Source: a marine bacterium B5-7 (GTDB taxonomy: Bacteria; Pseudomonadota; Gammaproteobacteria; Arenicellales; CAJQKF01). From it: a DNA stretch of 64,000 nucleotides. Positions 35,209 through 43,822 of this stretch are shown one piece after another. The stretch's first letter is position 1, and every line of letters begins with the position of its first letter. The translations under genes were made by a program, and so were the position numbers. The notes under the pieces are model-generated. The model worked only from the letters and a program-made list of their open reading frames with translations, ran no database searches and had not been told where the DNA came from. The stretch is from assembly GCA_021604525.1 (NCBI GenBank), contig BQJD01000007.1:73950-137949 (forward strand), written 5' to 3'.

Positions 35209-35832
35209 ATGCTCAGAAAGATTCATATTCTCGCAGCCCCCACCGGCGCTGGCAAAAGCACGCTGACTGAAAATCCCTCTCGGTATTTGACGAGTTCACC
35301 GGACATACCACTGTACCGCGAGTTCCTGCGTGTCAACGAGTCGTTACCGGCAATGAGAGCGATGGGGCAAGACAATTACATGAACCTGTCTGAATCCAGG
35401 GATGAAGTTTTTATACATGTCGACTTCTGGAATGCGTTCTCAGGCAGACCCATCGACCTGAATGAAGCCTACCCGTATTTCAATAAGGAGGCATTTAACA
35501 ACTGGAAATCCTTGCAATATCTCTATCAGATTGAATCCGTTCACATATATACAATGTTTGTCTCAAGACCCATATTATTCGATCGCTGGATAGGCAGGGA
35601 AATTGCGAGCGGATATAACAAAGTGAACGCGAAAGTTGCCAATATATACGGCAACACGATTGATCGGAATCGCCCTTTCTGGTGTCTGTACGGTGCCTGG
35701 TTCGATTTCGTAAATGATCTGAAACCTGAAATCAACGTCGTGGTAGAAGCAGATAACACACCCTATCGACTCGTTGATTTTGCTGATTGGGAGCAAGCAA
35801 GGAAATTGCTAGTGGTCAAAAGCTCCTGGTGA
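35209..35832 (+). CDS. P-loop NTPase/kinase-like protein
   Basis: This 207-residue protein starts with a Walker A loop APTGAGKST and continues with HVDFWNAFSGRP and IVVVEAD-like strands. A likely Walker B or acidic site is in the VFIHVDFW strand. No family is recognised beyond a small-molecule kinase or P-loop sulfotransferase-like fold. It lies 45 bases after the CmcJ-like gene on the same strand. Base composition is lower in GC than the genes to the left, as for much of the island. Confidence 0.55.
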   Translation: MLRKIHILAAPTGAGKSTLTENPSRYLTSSPDIPLYREFLRVNESLPAMRAMGQDNYMNLSESRDEVFIHVDFWNAFSGRPIDLNEAYPYFNKEAFNNWKSLQYLYQIESVHIYTMFVSRPILFDRWIGREIASGYNKVNAKVANIYGNTIDRNRPFWCLYGAWFDFVNDLKPEINVVVEADNTPYRLVDFADWEQARKLLVVKSSW

Positions 35833-35983
35833 ACATTGATGATAAAACGAGGCACTACAGATCTGGCATTGTCTCTAATAAACATGATTTGCTTCGCATA
35901 CAAAGCATATCGAATATCTTGATAGAATATTCATTCCCAACTAACTGGTGAGTTCAACTTGATGGCTGGATCGGCAGGCAAGT

Positions 35984-37201
35984 ATGACTGACAACTCTAT
36001 TGTGGAATTCGATCCCTTTAATGAAACATTCATACAGAATCCCTATCAGTACTTTGACAGTCTTCGAAGCCTTGGCGGGTTTTCGTTCACTGGAAACGGT
36101 ATGGGAATTGCCTCAAGCTATAGTGATGTACGCAACCTGCTTGAGGACAGACGTTTTTCTGTAAGTCCATCACCCGTGAGCGGTCTGCACGAGCGCCAGG
36201 CAAGTCGATACGTATGCGCGGATGTTGCCCGGCAGGTGCTCGCGTTTATGGATCCGCCTGGCCATACGGCACTAAAGCAATGTTTGTCGAGCGTCTACTT
36301 ACAGTCTTTGCGTTCACTGTCTCCTGACATTCAATCCAGGGCAACGGAACTATTTGCAAGGGCTATCGAAAAGCCCCGCGCAGACCTGTTGAGAGAGTTC
36401 GCGACGCCACTCGCAACCGCCATAATCTCTGACATCATGGGCATTCCGGAAACGGATCGAGAACAGGTCAGGATATGGAGTCGCAGCTTCTTTCGGATGT
36501 TTAATCTGATTCCCTCGATCGAAGTATTTCGTCAGATGAATGCGGATGTTGGCGCGTTTCGTAGCTATATGGAAAAGCTGCTGCAAACGAGACGCAAGAA
36601 CACGTTGGCAAAAGATTCAAGTGTCGACGTAATATCGCAAATAAATTGCTTATGTATTGAGAATAAAGAAATTGACGTGTCCACGGCAATAGCATCATGT
36701 ATGTTCCTTGCGGCGGCCGGTAACGTGAATGTAGATTCGGCCATCGCGCTCGCCATTCGTAACCTTCTATTATTTCCCGAAAAACTGGAGGCGCTTCGAA
36801 AGGAACCGGAATTGATCAGTAACGCGGCAGATGAATTGTTAAGGTTCGACACGCCAACACAGATCATTAATAGAAGAGCCACCACAACTTTTGAGTTCAA
36901 GGGGAAAGAGATTAAACGCGATACTCCAGTTTTGCTGCTAATCGGCTCTGCGAATCGTGATCCTGCGAAATATATGGATCCGGATGTTCTTCATTTTGGA
37001 AGGCCGCAGACCAGAAACCTCACTTTTGGTACAGGGGCTCATTCCTGTCTTGGTGCATCGTTAGTAAAAAGTCAGTTGTCATCTGCCATAACAGCACTTG
37101 TATCAACGACACGGCCTGTGATGTTGACTGATGAGCCTCAATCATTTGAATTGCGGACAGGTCACCGTTGGCTGAAGTCCCTGGATGTGAATTGTGGATA
37201 A
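35984..37201 (+). CDS. Cytochrome P450
   Basis: This 405-residue soluble P450 has the haem loop LTFGTGAHSCLGASL (proximal Cys), the ExxR motif DELLRF and a following RRATTTFEFKGKEIKRDT segment. The I-helix, normally AGxE/DT, reads AAAGNVNVDS, so both the acidic residue and the oxygen-activating Thr are absent. It lies 110 bases before the first NRPS and probably modifies an amino acid on a carrier domain or the released product. No dedicated ferredoxin gene is seen. Confidence 0.9.
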   Translation: MTDNSIVEFDPFNETFIQNPYQYFDSLRSLGGFSFTGNGMGIASSYSDVRNLLEDRRFSVSPSPVSGLHERQASRYVCADVARQVLAFMDPPGHTALKQCLSSVYLQSLRSLSPDIQSRATELFARAIEKPRADLLREFATPLATAIISDIMGIPETDREQVRIWSRSFFRMFNLIPSIEVFRQMNADVGAFRSYMEKLLQTRRKNTLAKDSSVDVISQINCLCIENKEIDVSTAIASCMFLAAAGNVNVDSAIALAIRNLLLFPEKLEALRKEPELISNAADELLRFDTPTQIINRRATTTFEFKGKEIKRDTPVLLLIGSANRDPAKYMDPDVLHFGRPQTRNLTFGTGAHSCLGASLVKSQLSSAITALVSTTRPVMLTDEPQSFELRTGHRWLKSLDVNCG

Positions 37202-37315
37202 CGCTTCAAGACCGGAAGTTTTCAAGTTTCCATGACAAGTGCGATCATTCGTTGTCGTATATACTTTTGCGAACCTTCCAGCTATCCCCATGCGCATAAA
37301 CGTTAAATTCAGTTG

Positions 37316-40300
37316 ATGACAATCTCTACCGTACAAAGTCACGATTCCAAAAATACCAGCACCTCTTGCAAGGCAGGAGAACACCATGCGTTGTCGTATT
37401 CTCAGCAAGCCATGCTGGCGGCAACGGAGCTTCACCCCAATAGCCCCGCGTATAACATTGTTCGGCTGCTCCAGGTAAATGGCACGTTTGATCCACAACG
37501 ATTAAACGAGACGCTGGCACGGTTAATTCAGCGTCATGAGATCCTTCGTACCGGATTCGGGTGGATAGGAAACGAGGCACAGCAGATAGTTGCATCTTCG
37601 TCGGCACCTGATTTTAATGTTCATGATCTCAATGGTCGTGACGATCCGTGCGATATCGCACGTCGTGATGCGGAGCATGAAGCAGCGAAACCGTTTGCGG
37701 TCAATCAAGCGCCACTGTTTCGTTGCAGAGTATGGAAAATATCGGAGAACGAGCACTGGGTACTGCTGGTCTGGCACCACATTATTTTCGACAATCACTC
37801 GACAGGCTTCTTCCTGGATGAGTTGTTCCAAACATACCGTGAAGGTGCGGATGTATTGGAGCATGCCAAAGTTCCTCAATACCATGAGTTCGTTACATGG
37901 CAGGCACGGGAGAACAAGAGCTCGCGACTGAAGGAACAGTTCGCCTTCTGGCAAAAATACCTGGCGGGGAGTGCGGACTCACCGACTTTGCCGTTTGATT
38001 TTCCGGTCTCGTCAATGTCTGATCAGCAGGGTGACATGGAGAGGTGGACACTCGATGGCAAAACATGGTGTCTGCTGAAAGCCTACGCCGAGCATCGAGA
38101 TTGCTCAATGTTCGACTGTCTGAGCGCGGCTCTCGGTGTACTGCTTTACCGCTACTCGGGTCAGGGTGATTTTTGTCTGGGAAGTATGAGTAACGGGCGC
38201 GTGGCGCCCGAGTTTTCGAGTGGAATCGGTTTATTCTTCAATAACGTGGTGTTGCGCCAGTCGATTGACGGCAAGACGCCGATGTCGAAGATACTGGAAC
38301 AGGTGCGCGATTCCAACAACCGCGCCTTCGTCCACCGTGACTACCCATACGATATGCTGGTCAGAGAACTCTACCGACGCAGGCGTGGCGGCGAGAACCC
38401 ATGGTTCGAGGTACTAATCGACCTCCACGAGGGAGAGTTCAACTCATCAGACGCAGCCCGCCTGGGTGGTGGGGATTACAAGGTCGAGGCGCTCGATTTG
38501 CCTGTACGTGCGACCAAGTACCTGCTGTCCTTTGACTTTTTTGTCCAGGACGCAGCCCTTGAGTTGCAACTTTCTTATAACAGCGGCGTATTCCTTGCCG
38601 AGACGATCCGCTGGATGGGCGCACACCTGCTGGCACTGATCGAACACCTGGTCGATCCATCCGCTGACGCCGACCGCACACCCGTCGATGCCCTGCCGAT
38701 ATTCGACGATGCGCACCGACGTATCGTGCTGAGCGAGTGGAACGACACTGAAGTCTCCCATCCGGTACGGTTGTTGCACACCGGCTTCGAGCAAACCGCC
38801 GACCGGTATCCGACAAGCATTGCTGTTCGGCAGGCCGACTACAATATCTCCTATGCCGATCTGGATGCCCGAGCCAACCAACTGGCGCGGGTATTGCTCG
38901 CGCGCGGCATCAATCGCAACAAGCTGGTTGGCGTGTGCGCACATCGCTCCGTTCAGCGGATGATCGCCTTGCTCGGCATCCTGAAGGCAGGCGGTGCATT
39001 TCTGCCGCTCGACCCGGAAGATCCCGAACAACGACTTGAGGGAATGATCGACGACGCCGAGCCGTACCTGATTCTTGCCGAGGGGCAACTTCTTGAGAAT
39101 ACCGATGTACCGCGTCTATGCCTGGACAATGTGCATGTGGACAATGGCGAATCCACCCAACGACCCGATATCGAGGTGCAACCCACCGACCTCGCCTACC
39201 TGATCTACACCTCCGGTTCCACCGGCAAACCCAAGGGCGTGATGATCTCCCACCAGGCGATCGACAACCAGATAGCCTGGATGAGCCGGGAGCACCCCCT
39301 GTCGACGCGGGATCGGGTGTTACAGAAGACCCCTTACAGTTTCGACGTTTCGATATGGGAACTGTTCTGGCCGCTTGCGGACGGTGCCTGCCTGGTACTG
39401 GCCAAGCCCGGCGGGCATCGCGATCCGGAGTACCTGTTAAATATCATCGAGCGTGAACAGATTACCGTCATTCACTTCGTACCGTCGATGCTGCGCGAGT
39501 TTCTGGCCGCGTACAACGTGACGCCCCGCTGCCGCAGCCTGCGAGCCATCTTCTGCACAGGTGAAGCGTTGTACACCGAACTCGCCGAGACGTGTTATCA
39601 ATTAATTCCTGTGCCGTTGTACAACCTGTACGGCCCAACCGAAGCGGCGGTACATGCGACCTCCTGGCGCTTTGAGCCGGAAGACGCGGCATCAGCCACT
39701 GTACCGATTGGCAAACCACTGGATAATACCCGGGCTTACATCCTCGACAAGAACATGCAGCTTACGCCGGTTGGCGCGGTAGGAGAATTATGGCTGGGCG
39801 GTATTGGTCTGGCTGATGGCTACTGGCAACGCCGCGGCCTGACAGCAGCCGCCTTCCGCCCGGATCCGGTCTCCGGGCTGCCGGGAGAACGCCTGTACAA
39901 GACCGGCGATCTGGTTCGATACCGCCCCGATGGGGTTATCGAATACCTTAGCCGGGTGGACAGCCAGATCAAGCTGCGCGGCCAGCGCATCGAACTTGGC
40001 GAGGTGGAGGCGTGCCTGACAAAGCATCCTGAAGTCCAGGGAGCCGCTTGCGCGGTGGTTGAGCTGACCAGTCATGATCAGCGTTTAGTGGCCTGGTACA
40101 CCGGTTCTGAAACGCTCGAACAGCGAACGCTCAAGAACTGGCTGCGGCAACAGCTACCACCAGCCTGGATCCCCAACGTGTTCGTGCACATCGACCACCT
40201 GCCAGTGACCGAGAATGGCAAGCTCGACCGCGAATCCCTCCCGGATCCGAACTTTGATCAAACTGCTGAACCGAAGAACTTTGTGGCACCAACCACGGAA

Positions 40301-41191
40301 CTTGAAATCCAGTTAGCGCAGGTATGGTCCGAGATACTCGCCGTCGACAAAATTGGCCTTCATGACAACTTCTTCGACCTCGGCGGGCACTCACTGCTCG
40401 GCGTGCGGCTGATCCATAAGATCGAGGATACGCTTGATCTCGAATTGCCGGTCAGCGCCTTGCAGGAAATCGCCACCCTGGCCGACATGGCCCAGTCTAT
40501 TGAGCAATCAATCAACACCCAAACCGCCCCGGACTCTCCCAACGGTTCCGACCACAGGCTATTTAACTCACAAGAGTACCGCCTCATGCTGGCCGCTGCC
40601 GCAAGCAGCACACTGCCCAGTCTCGGTGCTGGCTCCCTGCTCCTGAAACTAAACGAATCCGGTTCCAAACCGCCATTGTTCTGGTGCTTCAATGCACCAC
40701 GCCGCGAAATGCCCAAACTGGCCGCCCTCCTCGGCGACGACCAACCGATCTATGGCATGTTCAGCGGTGGCCGAATCCTTGAACCTCAAACCGAGGTAAA
40801 TACCTGCTGGGTCATCGACAAATACGTCGACGAATTAACCCGCCTCGACCTCGAACAGCCATTCGTCATCGGCGGTAACTGTCGTGGCGCATCCGTGGCC
40901 TGCGGTATTGCGCTTGCCATGGCGGACCTCGGAAGTCCCGCCCATAAACTGTGTCTGCTGGAGCACTTCGATCCCCGTCTGTTCGGTTATAGCGGCCAGA
41001 TGTTGCTATTGTTCGGCCGCGAGAGTCACCTGCAGGAACACAAAAAGTTCCACTGGGGCAGCATTGGATGGCGTGAACCTTTCAAACGTGTCCCTGACAT
41101 CGCCATCATCCCCGGAAGGCACGGATTCTTCTTCACCGATGTTAACGTCAAGACACTCGCTGAAAACGTTAAAAACTTCCTGGATAGCTGA
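37316..41191 (+). CDS. Single-module NRPS (C-A-T-TE) with cysteine thioesterase
   Basis: About 1290 residues. The C domain has an HHIIFDN active site, His155 to Asp160 if counted from TTG 37313. In the A domain, core motifs YTSGSTGKPKG, NLYGPTEAAV and YKTGDL frame pocket residues read as D-V-W-H-F-T-L-V-H-K by comparison with GrsA, close to the serine code of EntF. The T domain has FFDLGGHSLLG. The TE-like domain contains GGNCRGAS, with Cys1190 where serine is normal, an LLEHFDP segment with Glu at the acid position, and IPGRHGFFF. It likely activates Ser or a Ser/Thr-like residue. The ATG at 37316 follows a TTG. Confidence 0.93.
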   Translation: MTISTVQSHDSKNTSTSCKAGEHHALSYSQQAMLAATELHPNSPAYNIVRLLQVNGTFDPQRLNETLARLIQRHEILRTGFGWIGNEAQQIVASSSAPDFNVHDLNGRDDPCDIARRDAEHEAAKPFAVNQAPLFRCRVWKISENEHWVLLVWHHIIFDNHSTGFFLDELFQTYREGADVLEHAKVPQYHEFVTWQARENKSSRLKEQFAFWQKYLAGSADSPTLPFDFPVSSMSDQQGDMERWTLDGKTWCLLKAYAEHRDCSMFDCLSAALGVLLYRYSGQGDFCLGSMSNGRVAPEFSSGIGLFFNNVVLRQSIDGKTPMSKILEQVRDSNNRAFVHRDYPYDMLVRELYRRRRGGENPWFEVLIDLHEGEFNSSDAARLGGGDYKVEALDLPVRATKYLLSFDFFVQDAALELQLSYNSGVFLAETIRWMGAHLLALIEHLVDPSADADRTPVDALPIFDDAHRRIVLSEWNDTEVSHPVRLLHTGFEQTADRYPTSIAVRQADYNISYADLDARANQLARVLLARGINRNKLVGVCAHRSVQRMIALLGILKAGGAFLPLDPEDPEQRLEGMIDDAEPYLILAEGQLLENTDVPRLCLDNVHVDNGESTQRPDIEVQPTDLAYLIYTSGSTGKPKGVMISHQAIDNQIAWMSREHPLSTRDRVLQKTPYSFDVSIWELFWPLADGACLVLAKPGGHRDPEYLLNIIEREQITVIHFVPSMLREFLAAYNVTPRCRSLRAIFCTGEALYTELAETCYQLIPVPLYNLYGPTEAAVHATSWRFEPEDAASATVPIGKPLDNTRAYILDKNMQLTPVGAVGELWLGGIGLADGYWQRRGLTAAAFRPDPVSGLPGERLYKTGDLVRYRPDGVIEYLSRVDSQIKLRGQRIELGEVEACLTKHPEVQGAACAVVELTSHDQRLVAWYTGSETLEQRTLKNWLRQQLPPAWIPNVFVHIDHLPVTENGKLDRESLPDPNFDQTAEPKNFVAPTTELEIQLAQVWSEILAVDKIGLHDNFFDLGGHSLLGVRLIHKIEDTLDLELPVSALQEIATLADMAQSIEQSINTQTAPDSPNGSDHRLFNSQEYRLMLAAAASSTLPSLGAGSLLLKLNESGSKPPLFWCFNAPRREMPKLAALLGDDQPIYGMFSGGRILEPQTEVNTCWVIDKYVDELTRLDLEQPFVIGGNCRGASVACGIALAMADLGSPAHKLCLLEHFDPRLFGYSGQMLLLFGRESHLQEHKKFHWGSIGWREPFKRVPDIAIIPGRHGFFFTDVNVKTLAENVKNFLDS

Positions 41192-41274
41192 AAAATCTGG
41201 AATAGCCGAAGATGTATTGAAAAAGGCAGTGCGGTAAAGTCGTAGATACTTCTTCAAGAAACCCATTCCATCGC

Positions 41275-42495
41275 GTGACCCAAAAGATGACCCGAATCGA
41301 TATAGACAACAATCAAACCAAGGCAGCTAACGCGAACAATAATAGTCGGATGTTCGAAAAAAGATTTAACCACGTGCGCGAAATCGGTGAGGAAATTGTA
41401 AGCAAACATTCCGCGTCCGTCGATCGTGATGCGAGATTTCCGTACGAGGCTTTCGAAGCGCTCAAGGCCGAGGGTCTCATGGGAGCATATGTCCCCGAGC
41501 ACCTGGGCGGAATGGGCATGACGATTACTCAACTGGGCGCATTGTGTTACGAGTTAGGTCACCATTGCGGTTCAACAGCGATGATTTTTGCCATGCACCA
41601 GATTATGGTCGCATGCATCGTACATCATCACGAGTCGTCCGATTACCTGATTGGTTACCTTGAGAACGTGTCACAGAAACAGTGGCTTCTTGCTTCGGGG
41701 CATTCCGAAATTGGTACCGGCGGGGATCTCGCCATCAGCAAGTGCGCACTGGAACCGAAGGATCAAGGATTTTCGATTACCAAACTCGCGCCGGTCATCT
41801 CTTACGCTGAGGATGCGGATGCCATCGCTCTGACTTGCCGACGCGGTCCAGAGGCTCAGGAAAGAGACCAGGTGCAAATCATTTTAAATCGGGAAGATTA
41901 CGTACTGGAACGTCTGTCAGACTGGGATACCCTCGGAATGCGCGGAACGTGCAGCTTGGGTTACACGCTAAACGGGACCGGTAAAAACGAACAGATTTTC
42001 CCGGTCCCGTTTTCGAATATCACTAAAATGACCATGTCACCCGTCGCCCATATTCTTTGGGGATACTTGTGGGCCGGAATCGCCAATGATGCGTTTGAAA
42101 AAGCACGAATCGTCGCGACAGGTCATGCTCGCAAAAAACCGGGTACAACACCGCCTTCCGTACAACGACTGTCACAGGCGGATTCGGAGCTCTTTCTGAT
42201 TCGCAGCAGTCTCGCCAATCTTGCGCTTGAGTACGAGCAGAAACTGAGCGAGCAAAATATCGCCGTATTCGATGACATCAATTTCGCCATCAAGATAAAC
42301 AATCTTAAAGTAACCTGCTCAGAGAAGGCGTTTGAGGTCGTGATGATAGCCATGATGATCTGCGGTATTGCCGGTTATCGAAATGATTCCGAACTTAGCC
42401 TCGGACGAAATGTTCGCGACATCATCAGTGCGTCGATCATGATCAACAATGATCGTCTGCTCGGTAACTGCGGTGTGTTGCATACCAGCGTCTGA
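41275..42495 (+). CDS. Acyl-CoA dehydrogenase-like flavoprotein
   Basis: This 406-residue ACAD-fold protein has an N-terminal helical domain (VPEHLGGMGMTITQLG), a middle beta domain (SGHSEIGTGGDLA, DWDTLGMRGTCSLGY) and a C-terminal helical domain (GIAGYRNDSELSLGRNVRD). It would use FAD to form an alpha,beta double bond, perhaps on a carrier-bound aminoacyl or acyl group because it lies between the two NRPS genes. The start may be GTG 41275 or ATG 41287. The usual catalytic Glu cannot be placed with certainty. Confidence 0.85.
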   Translation: MTQKMTRIDIDNNQTKAANANNNSRMFEKRFNHVREIGEEIVSKHSASVDRDARFPYEAFEALKAEGLMGAYVPEHLGGMGMTITQLGALCYELGHHCGSTAMIFAMHQIMVACIVHHHESSDYLIGYLENVSQKQWLLASGHSEIGTGGDLAISKCALEPKDQGFSITKLAPVISYAEDADAIALTCRRGPEAQERDQVQIILNREDYVLERLSDWDTLGMRGTCSLGYTLNGTGKNEQIFPVPFSNITKMTMSPVAHILWGYLWAGIANDAFEKARIVATGHARKKPGTTPPSVQRLSQADSELFLIRSSLANLALEYEQKLSEQNIAVFDDINFAIKINNLKVTCSEKAFEVVMIAMMICGIAGYRNDSELSLGRNVRDIISASIMINNDRLLGNCGVLHTSV

Positions 42496-42626
42496 ATTCA
42501 AGCTCTCAACTCTGTGGTCACACTCGTTACAGGACGAATTCGATATGACACCGGTTAGATCAATGCTCTGCTACAAATATATATCTGAAAATGCGATAGT
42601 CATAAACCTATACGAGTATCACTGAC

Positions 42627-43553
42627 GTGACCGATTCAAACGAGATCGCCCTGTTGCCTTACTCGGGATCGAGACTCAAGGAACACCAGCCTAACGGTAT
42701 GGTCACGTGCTACGGTGCTGATAAAACCGGAAGTAACCAATACCGATTCAACAGCCTCGGGTTCCGAGGAGAAAAATACAATCCGAATGCACGTTATCGG
42801 GTGTTCGTTTGTGGCGCAAGCAGCGGGTTTGCAACAGGTGTATCGGAGGAAGATAGCTGGTGGCATCACTTTAAGCTCAGCTATGCAGAGCGTGTCGGCG
42901 TGTTGGCCGATGAGGTGAACCTGCTCAACTTCTCGGAGGGCGGCACCTCCTGTGACTACATCAGTCGAGTACTCATTTCACAAGCTGACCGCGTTCGTCC
43001 CGACCTGATCATCATCTCACCGAGCGGCATGCATGGCTCTGAATACTTCAACGAAGACCTGAGTGTCATGGCCAACAGGGGATTCAATTTCGCGCGTGGT
43101 GTGAAACGGTACGCGCCGAAAAGCCCCGAGGAATCCCTTCGTCAACCGGCAGGCGTGGATTTACCCGATTCGCAATGGAAGGTCGTTCTCAGTGCCGCGC
43201 TGGGCTTGCTTTCGTTTCAGACACGCGAAGTTGCGCTTGTTGCATACCTGAAAAACATGCTCCTGCTGCAATACTACTGTCAGGCCAAGTCAATACCGTA
43301 CCTGATATGGTCGCTGAAAAAGGACAGCCTTGAAACGACTCTTTCCAAACGGCAGTGGCCAAGCAACATCCTGGCACTTTTGGACACCCTCGAACGGGAT
43401 AAGGTGGTTTCCATCGATGTCGAGTCCTTACCTCGTGGAGCAGATGGAAGACATCCAGGAGCGGAAGCTAATCGCTCGACCAGTGAGGCGTTAATCCAGG
43501 CACTGGATAAGCTTTATACCCCGGCGAAACTCACCCGGGAATTTTCCGACTGA
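42627..43553 (+). CDS. SGNH/GDSL-hydrolase-like protein
   Basis: This 308-residue protein shows NSLGFRGEKY, then VFVCGASSGFATGVSEEDSWW, NFSEGGTSCDYI and a late DGRHPGAEANR. These fit blocks I, II and V of SGNH hydrolases, with Ser in GASSG and the D-x-x-H-like pair near the C-terminus. It could cleave or transfer an ester or acyl group of the product. It has no signal peptide. The assignment is from motif order only. Confidence 0.6.
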   Translation: MTDSNEIALLPYSGSRLKEHQPNGMVTCYGADKTGSNQYRFNSLGFRGEKYNPNARYRVFVCGASSGFATGVSEEDSWWHHFKLSYAERVGVLADEVNLLNFSEGGTSCDYISRVLISQADRVRPDLIIISPSGMHGSEYFNEDLSVMANRGFNFARGVKRYAPKSPEESLRQPAGVDLPDSQWKVVLSAALGLLSFQTREVALVAYLKNMLLLQYYCQAKSIPYLIWSLKKDSLETTLSKRQWPSNILALLDTLERDKVVSIDVESLPRGADGRHPGAEANRSTSEALIQALDKLYTPAKLTREFSD

Positions 43554-43822
43554 TAAACTAAACAAAGTGTTGAAGTGACCAGTTGAATCCACACGGATAA
43601 CATTGCGGAAGGCAATGCCAATGTGCACCGCTATTCAATATCCACAAAACCACTTCCAGTACTTGTTGAGTCGGGACCGGTTTACGGCCAACTCACCCTG
43701 GCGGGATATTCTCTTCTTGAAAGTGATGCCGGATTCGATTTCAACTTTCATCATTGGGTCGTAACATGAACGCTATTTTATCGAAAACAGACTCCCAGGT
43801 GATTTTGAGATAGGTTCCAAAC

